From the NCBI GenBank assembly GCA_017431005.1, contig JAFRLY010000029.1, forward strand, positions 1 through 64,000: a stretch of 64,000 nt of DNA, given 5' to 3'. The first letter of the stretch is position 1. Each line of letters starts with the position of its first letter. Made by a program: the position numbers and the translations under genes. The notes under the pieces were generated by a model, which did not search any database, had not been told where the DNA came from, and saw nothing but the letters and a program-made list of their open reading frames with translations. The DNA comes from Clostridia bacterium (GTDB lineage Bacteria > Bacillota > Clostridia > Christensenellales > Aristaeellaceae). Shown here piece after piece: positions 59,701 through 64,000 of this stretch.

Positions 59701-61884
59701 TTGAGGAAGTTTAGGAACCTGGTGATCGGCGGTATTGAGAACAAAGTCGTAAACCTGATTCTGATCACGATACTCCTGGTGGCGGGGGTCTTTCTGGCGT
59801 CCATGCTGACCCAGAACAATATGCTTGTATCGCTGACCGCTGAGACCAATGAACGGCAGCTTTCCGCCATGACCGGAACCACCGAAAAAGTCATCGACTC
59901 GGTGATTGTGGAAAACATGGACCGTATCACCGACCTGGAAGCCAGGCTGACCGATGAAATGTTCAGGGCGCTGGCTGTCCGCGTACAGATGGTGGGCGAC
60001 TATGCCGGAAAGCTGCTGAGCAATCCGGATGACGCGCCGCGTGTACCCTGGCAGAGGCCGGACGCCTCCCATGACGGCGAGCTGTTTGTGAAAGCCCTTT
60101 TTGCGGACGGGCTCGAAGAGGAAACAGTAAATGAAAAACTGGAAATCCTCGCCAATATGACGGACCTGATGATCTCCCTCTGCTCAGCCTACGGAACGGA
60201 CAATATCTGGTTTACCCTGCCGGAAGGCGCAACCCTGATGGCCGATACGGTGCCGGGCAACTGGATCAATGAGGACGGCACCTACGTAACATATGACGCC
60301 TGCAGCCGCTACTGGTACACCCAGGCGGCGGAAACCGGAAAGCTCATTTTTTCCGACGTGGAGTATGATCACCGCACCGGGGAGCTCTGCGTCACCTGCG
60401 CGCTGCCGGTATACGGCCCTGAGGGGAGCCTGCTGGGCGTTGCCGGATCGGACCTGTTCCTGGATCAGATGCAGGAGGGCATCCGGAAGGCGACGGAAAA
60501 CGGCGGCTTTCAGGGTGTAGTCAATCAGAACGGCCATCTGATTATCGCCCCGGATGATCAGCGCTACTTCGAGGTGGTGAATTCAGCCAAAGCCGTTGAT
60601 CTGCGCAACTCAGAGTATGAAGAAATTGCTGCCCTGGTCCGGGATGCCATGCAGGGAAAAACCGATGTCCGCATCGTGCACTTCAGGGATGAGGCTTATT
60701 ACGCGATCGGCGTTCCCATGGAAACGGTGGGCTGGACGATGCTCGCGGCTTACAGCGAGGCGGAAGCGGGAACCCCTGTCCGCCAGCTTGAAAATGATTA
60801 TCAGGCGATTCAGCAGGAAGCTGTAGGCACTTATAACAGCAAGATCACGCAGGGCAGACATTGGATGTGGGCTCTCCTGGCCGGCTTGCTGATCCTGATG
60901 CTCTGGGGAGCCATAAGGCAGGGCCGGAAGATCGTAAAGCCCCTGAACACCATCACCCAGCGTATTGCGGAGCTGAGCGAAACGAATCTGGAATTCAGAA
61001 TGGAGGATGCCTACCGTACCGGGGACGAGGTGGAAGCGCTGGCCGAGTCCTTTGCTGCTGTCTCACATAAAACCGTGGAATACCTGGATACCGTGAAGCG
61101 GGTCACCGCTGAGAAGGAGCGTATCAGTACGGAACTGACCCTGGCCACCCAGATTCAGGGAACCATGCTCCCCCACATTGTCCCGGCTTTCCCGGACCGC
61201 AGGGATTTTGATATTATCGGCAGCATGAACCCCGCCAAGGCGGTCGGCGGCGACTTCTATGATTATTTCCTGGTTGATGACGACCATCTGTGCATGGTCA
61301 TTGCGGACGTGTCCGGCAAGGGCGTACCCGCCGCGCTGTTTATGATGGCCAGCAAGATCATCCTGCAGAGCGTGGCCATGCTGGGCGGATCGCCGGCTGA
61401 AATACTGTCCAAAACGAACCAGGCCATCTGCTCCAATAACGAGGCGGAGATGTTCGTCACCGTGTGGGTCGGTATGCTGGAGCTGTCCACCGGAAAGCTG
61501 ACCTGTGCAAACGCGGGGCATGAATACCCGGCGTTCAGGCGGCCCGGCGGAAGCTTTGAGCTGTTCCGGGACCGTCACGGCTTCGTGCTCGGCGGCATGG
61601 ACGGTGCAAAATATAAGGAGTATGAGCTGACGCTGGAGCCCGGTTCGAAGCTGTTTGTCTATACCGACGGTGTGCCGGAGGCAAACAATGCCGGCCAGGA
61701 GCTGTTCGGCACAACGCGTATGCTGGAAGCCCTGAACCGGAATCCCGATGCGGATCCCGCCGGCGTGCTGCAGAATGTCAGAAATGCCGTGGACGATTTT
61801 GTTCTGGACGCGGAGCAGTTTGACGATCTGACCATGCTCTGCATGGAATATAAAGGTCCGCAGGCCGCCGATCAGGAAGGATAA
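59701..61884 (+). CDS. dCache-HAMP-PP2C (SpoIIE-like) phosphatase
   Basis: A 727-residue transmembrane phosphatase. A membrane helix (about 15-37), an extracellular dCache-like sensor (about 40-370), a second helix (about 383-402), a HAMP (403-455) and a SpoIIE-type PP2C domain (480-720) are in order. Phosphatase motifs are VGGDFYDYF, VIADVSGKGVPAALFM, NAGHEYPAF, YTDGVPEAN and QFDDLTMLCM. Enzymes of this type dephosphorylate anti-sigma antagonists in stress or sporulation pathways. It starts with TTG, with GAGGTGAT before it. No anti-sigma genes are adjacent, so the target is unknown. Confidence 0.93.
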   Translation: MRKFRNLVIGGIENKVVNLILITILLVAGVFLASMLTQNNMLVSLTAETNERQLSAMTGTTEKVIDSVIVENMDRITDLEARLTDEMFRALAVRVQMVGDYAGKLLSNPDDAPRVPWQRPDASHDGELFVKALFADGLEEETVNEKLEILANMTDLMISLCSAYGTDNIWFTLPEGATLMADTVPGNWINEDGTYVTYDACSRYWYTQAAETGKLIFSDVEYDHRTGELCVTCALPVYGPEGSLLGVAGSDLFLDQMQEGIRKATENGGFQGVVNQNGHLIIAPDDQRYFEVVNSAKAVDLRNSEYEEIAALVRDAMQGKTDVRIVHFRDEAYYAIGVPMETVGWTMLAAYSEAEAGTPVRQLENDYQAIQQEAVGTYNSKITQGRHWMWALLAGLLILMLWGAIRQGRKIVKPLNTITQRIAELSETNLEFRMEDAYRTGDEVEALAESFAAVSHKTVEYLDTVKRVTAEKERISTELTLATQIQGTMLPHIVPAFPDRRDFDIIGSMNPAKAVGGDFYDYFLVDDDHLCMVIADVSGKGVPAALFMMASKIILQSVAMLGGSPAEILSKTNQAICSNNEAEMFVTVWVGMLELSTGKLTCANAGHEYPAFRRPGGSFELFRDRHGFVLGGMDGAKYKEYELTLEPGSKLFVYTDGVPEANNAGQELFGTTRMLEALNRNPDADPAGVLQNVRNAVDDFVLDAEQFDDLTMLCMEYKGPQAADQEG

Positions 61885-61900
61885 TCCTTTTGATACGCTT

Positions 61901-61933
61901 ACAGCGCCGGGAAGCTTCGCTTCCCGGCGCTGT
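61901..61933. terminator. Bidirectional terminator hairpin
   Basis: A perfect 15-bp stem (61901-61915/61919-61933, beginning ACAGCGCCGGGAAGC) with a TTC loop lies between the phosphatase and the convergent MerR gene. The U-tract is modest (CGTTATT). Confidence 0.85.
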
Positions 61934-61935
61934 CG

Positions 61936-62661
61936 TTATTTGCAGTATCCGGCAATCGCCTCCGCCGCAAAGGCTGCTGTCCCTGTCCCGGCATGCTGAT
62001 CAATATTCTCCGTCATTTCTCCCCCGGCTCCGTACAGTTGTCCCAGGCCTTTCAGGATTTCCGGAGTGCAGGTGTAATAATGCGCTGTAATATAGTTCTG
62101 AAGCTCTTCCACAGTCTTTTTAACCTCCGGAGCGTCTGTCGGAAGGTTCTTCAGTCTGCCGAATGATGCGAAAATCTGCATCAGGCCCTCCGCCAGCAGA
62201 TCATTGTCCTTTTTCTGCCGTCCTCTGCTTTTTTCCTCGTATTCCCTGTAGGCTTCCGTATTGCCCCATGTCCGCTTTGCCTGTTCGGCATAGGCGTCGA
62301 TCTTATCTGTGCTGAAGGCTTCAAACTGCATGGTATTCACTCCTTTTTCCTGAATGTCACGGGCCATTGCAAGCAGACGGTCCAGATGTTCTCTGCGCAG
62401 CTCCAGCAGCATGATTTGCTGCTCCAGGGCACGCCCGCGGTCAAAGTTCGGGCTGTCCAGAATGGCGGCAATGTCCTTCAGCGGAAATTCAAGCTCTCTG
62501 AACAGCAGAATCTGCTGCAGCCGCTCCAGCGCCGCGTCGTCATACAGCCTGTACCCCGCTTCCGAAACCGCAGCCGGGCACAGCAGCCCGATGCTGTCAT
62601 AATGATGGAGCGCACGGATACTCACGCCCGTTTTCTGACTGACCTCATGAACCGTCATCAT
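61936..62661 (-). CDS. MerR-TipAS family transcriptional regulator
   Basis: A 241-residue regulator. Residues 1-70 are the MerR winged helix (TVHEVSQKTGVSIRALHHYD, and LYDDAALERLQQILLF), then a dimerisation coil. Residues 110-241 match the TipAS ligand domain that binds thiopeptide and other drugs (TWGNTEAYREYE, MQIFASFG, YYTCTPEILKGLG, YGAGGEMTENID). The ATG at 62661 has AGGAGGTG before it; an upstream GTG lies within that site. The promoter has a 19-base spacer containing a perfect palindrome, so it is likely autoregulated. Confidence 0.9.
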   Translation of the reverse strand: MMTVHEVSQKTGVSIRALHHYDSIGLLCPAAVSEAGYRLYDDAALERLQQILLFRELEFPLKDIAAILDSPNFDRGRALEQQIMLLELRREHLDRLLAMARDIQEKGVNTMQFEAFSTDKIDAYAEQAKRTWGNTEAYREYEEKSRGRQKKDNDLLAEGLMQIFASFGRLKNLPTDAPEVKKTVEELQNYITAHYYTCTPEILKGLGQLYGAGGEMTENIDQHAGTGTAAFAAEAIAGYCK

Positions 62662-62687
62662 GCCGCTCACCTCCTCTGCGCAGGAGT

Positions 62688-62718
62688 ATCATATACTATG
62701 ACGTTACGTCAGGGTCAA
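62688..62718 (-). promoter_or_regulatory. MerR-type promoter with operator in a 19-bp spacer
   Basis: Minus strand: TTGACC (62713-62718), 19-base spacer, TATGAT (62688-62693). The palindrome TGACGTTACGTCA (62699-62711) fills the spacer. MerR proteins act on exactly such over-long spacers by twisting DNA. Confidence 0.85.
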
Positions 62719-62784
62719 GGCTTTTTTCAGCATCCGTTTTTCACAGAACCGCCGGTGCCGGCAGGCAGTCTCCGAAAACCGCTG

Positions 62785-62813
62785 TTGTCTGTGCGGCATT
62801 TTTTGGTTATAAT
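62785..62813 (+). promoter_or_regulatory. Promoter of the TauE-kinase fusion gene
   Basis: TTGTCT (62785-62790), 17-base spacer, consensus TATAAT (62808-62813), about 40 bases before the ATG at 62854. Confidence 0.75.
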
Positions 62814-62853
62814 TGGAACAAGGGAATGTCATATTGCCAAGGATGGTGAAACA

Positions 62854-64000
62854 ATGGAATATGTCTGGTATGTGATCGCCGCACTCAGTGCGGGTGTCGG
62901 TACCGGGCTGGCCGGTCTGTCGGCCGCCACTGTTATGGTGCCGATCCTGATCGTTCTCTGTCCCTCCTTCTCCGGCGAAACCGGTGCCTATCAGGCGACG
63001 GCAATCGCCCTGGCCTCAGATATTCTCGGTTCAGCCGTAACTGCCTGGACCTACGCGAAAAGCAAAAAAATAGATCTGAAACGCAGCCGGATCATGCTGA
63101 TCTGCATCCTGGCGATGTGCACCGTCGGAAGCTATGTTGCTTTCATTGTCGGAAACGTTGTGCTGGGCAGCTTTACGCTGTTCCTGACCTTCTGCATCGG
63201 CATCCGCTTCCTGATCAGTCCGGATACCGGGCACCGGAATCCGGCAGAAAAGGGAAAAAAGCTCGGTGCGGCAGCCATCGCCTGGTCCCTGTTCTGGGGC
63301 CTGTCCATCGGCTTCGGCACGGGCTTTGTCGGGACGGGCGGCGGCATGATGATGCTGATCGTATTCACGGTATTCCTAGGAATGGAACTGAAGACTGCCG
63401 TCGGCACCAGCACGTTTATCATGACCTTTACCGCGTTGATCGCCTCCGTCAGCCATATCCTGATTCATCCCGCCATTGTGCTGGAGAAGTGGGATGTGAT
63501 GCTGATCTGCATCGTTGTTGCGACGGCGGCCAGTCTGATCTCCGCGCGGTTTGCCAACCGGGTGAAAAACCGTACGGTCGGCCTGGTGACAGGCGCTGTG
63601 CTGACCGTGCTCGGCGCGGCGATGCTGATACTGAACTACTGGAATTTTCTTTCGCAATATGAATTAATTGTGCAGACATTCTCCTGCTTCGGCATCTTCC
63701 TGGCCTATGTGATCCCCGCTCTCGTCATTCTTTTCCCGATCCGCCTTCTGACAAGGATCCCGTCCTTTGTTTTCCGGAAGCTGCTTCACATCCTGGCCTT
63801 TACGTTTTCCGCGCTGATGATACTCGCGTCGCAAAGCTGGCAGGCAACGGCGCTGGCCTGCGTGATCGCCATGGGAATCATTTTCCCGGTGCTGACCATC
63901 TGCGAAAAGGAAAAATGGTATGCAGGCCTGCTTGTGCAGAAAAGCCCCGGCGAAGTCAGGCGCAGCATGATTATGATCTTTTCCGCTGTAGCCGCTATCG
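62854..64000 (+). CDS. TauE/SafE-like permease fused to a dolichol/phytol-kinase-like domain (partial)
   Basis: The gene is open from an ATG at 62854 (AAGGATGGTG upstream) to the window end, at least 382 codons, so the C-terminus is missing. Residues 1-270 form a TauE/SafE (TSUP) permease: GLAGLSAATVMVPILIV and later GFGTGFVGTGGGMMMLIVFT, with SAVGTS-like AVGTSTFIMTFTALIASV. From about 285 a second membrane domain begins with FRKLLHILAF (Arg308-Lys309 to His312), the RK-x-x-H signature of dolichol kinase/phytol kinase (VTE5) proteins, and continues with EKEKWYAGLLVQKSPGEVRRS. The joined gene suggests export and lipid-alcohol phosphorylation in one membrane protein. It is divergent from the MerR-TipAS gene. 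Confidence 0.8.
   Translation, partial: MEYVWYVIAALSAGVGTGLAGLSAATVMVPILIVLCPSFSGETGAYQATAIALASDILGSAVTAWTYAKSKKIDLKRSRIMLICILAMCTVGSYVAFIVGNVVLGSFTLFLTFCIGIRFLISPDTGHRNPAEKGKKLGAAAIAWSLFWGLSIGFGTGFVGTGGGMMMLIVFTVFLGMELKTAVGTSTFIMTFTALIASVSHILIHPAIVLEKWDVMLICIVVATAASLISARFANRVKNRTVGLVTGAVLTVLGAAMLILNYWNFLSQYELIVQTFSCFGIFLAYVIPALVILFPIRLLTRIPSFVFRKLLHILAFTFSALMILASQSWQATALACVIAMGIIFPVLTICEKEKWYAGLLVQKSPGEVRRSMIMIFSAVAAI

Overview
This window looks like chromosomal DNA from an anaerobic member of the Bacillota (Clostridia). Shine-Dalgarno sequences are strong (AGGAGG type). The visible promoters have sigma-A type -35/-10 boxes, mostly with 17-base spacers. Genes are densely packed and GC-rich. 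Family content fits too: a BmrCD-type heterodimeric ABC exporter, an ECF S component, UPF0597, a SUV3-like helicase, GH13_8 branching enzyme and pullulanase. The carbohydrate genes (pullulanase, beta-mannosidase, branching enzyme) suit a gut or rumen fermenter. The genus cannot be fixed from sequence alone. No phage, IS element, CRISPR array or rRNA is visible, and only one tRNA (Thr, GGT).

Layout. 0-4 kb: a zinc-ribbon miniprotein, a GNAT, tRNA-Thr, then an AraC regulator / small membrane protein / EamA exporter / DUF212 cluster. 4-7.6 kb: heterodimeric ABC exporter. 7.7-13.6 kb: a secreted coiled-coil repeat protein and a MacAB-like export operon with two adaptors. 13.7-16.3 kb: polar amino-acid ABC importer with a promoter and ArgR-like boxes. 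16.3-19 kb: TrmB, then a truncated MocR regulator divergent from an ECF S component. 19-21.4 kb: ABC transporter pair. 21.6-29.7 kb: RidA, CDF, SurE, GlgB, a secreted repeat protein and a P-type ATPase. 29.8-32.7 kb: URO-D-like protein, a deletion pseudogene of a UPF0597 gene, and an intact UPF0597 gene. 32.9-37.1 kb: L,D-transpeptidase, a membrane protein and a SUV3-like helicase. 37.2-40.8 kb: beta-mannosidase and a Gfo/Idh/MocA oxidoreductase. 40.9-46.2 kb: C69 peptidase, uracil-DNA glycosylase, a large adenosine-deaminase-like/SLOG-like fusion and an LSm-like/GNAT protein. 46.4-48.9 kb: secreted pullulanase. 49-50.7 kb: ABC-F protein with an attenuator-like leader. 50.7-57.1 kb: hybrid kinase / HPt / REC-GGDEF-EAL phosphorelay. 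57.3-64 kb: a U32-like protein, an SLC13-like transporter, a dCache-HAMP-PP2C phosphatase, a MerR-TipAS regulator and a TauE/dolichol-kinase-like fusion that runs off the window.

The best candidates for undescribed biology are: the ADA-like/SLOG-like fusion with its LSm-GNAT partner (43.1-46.2 kb); the TauE/SafE-phytol-kinase fusion (62.9 kb to the end); the MocR-family regulator that has lost both its PLP lysine and its C-terminus; and a 32-bp tandem duplication at the surE/CDF junction that creates an 11-codon ORF between two ATGA overlaps. All functional calls come from reading the sequence and family knowledge; no database search was run.
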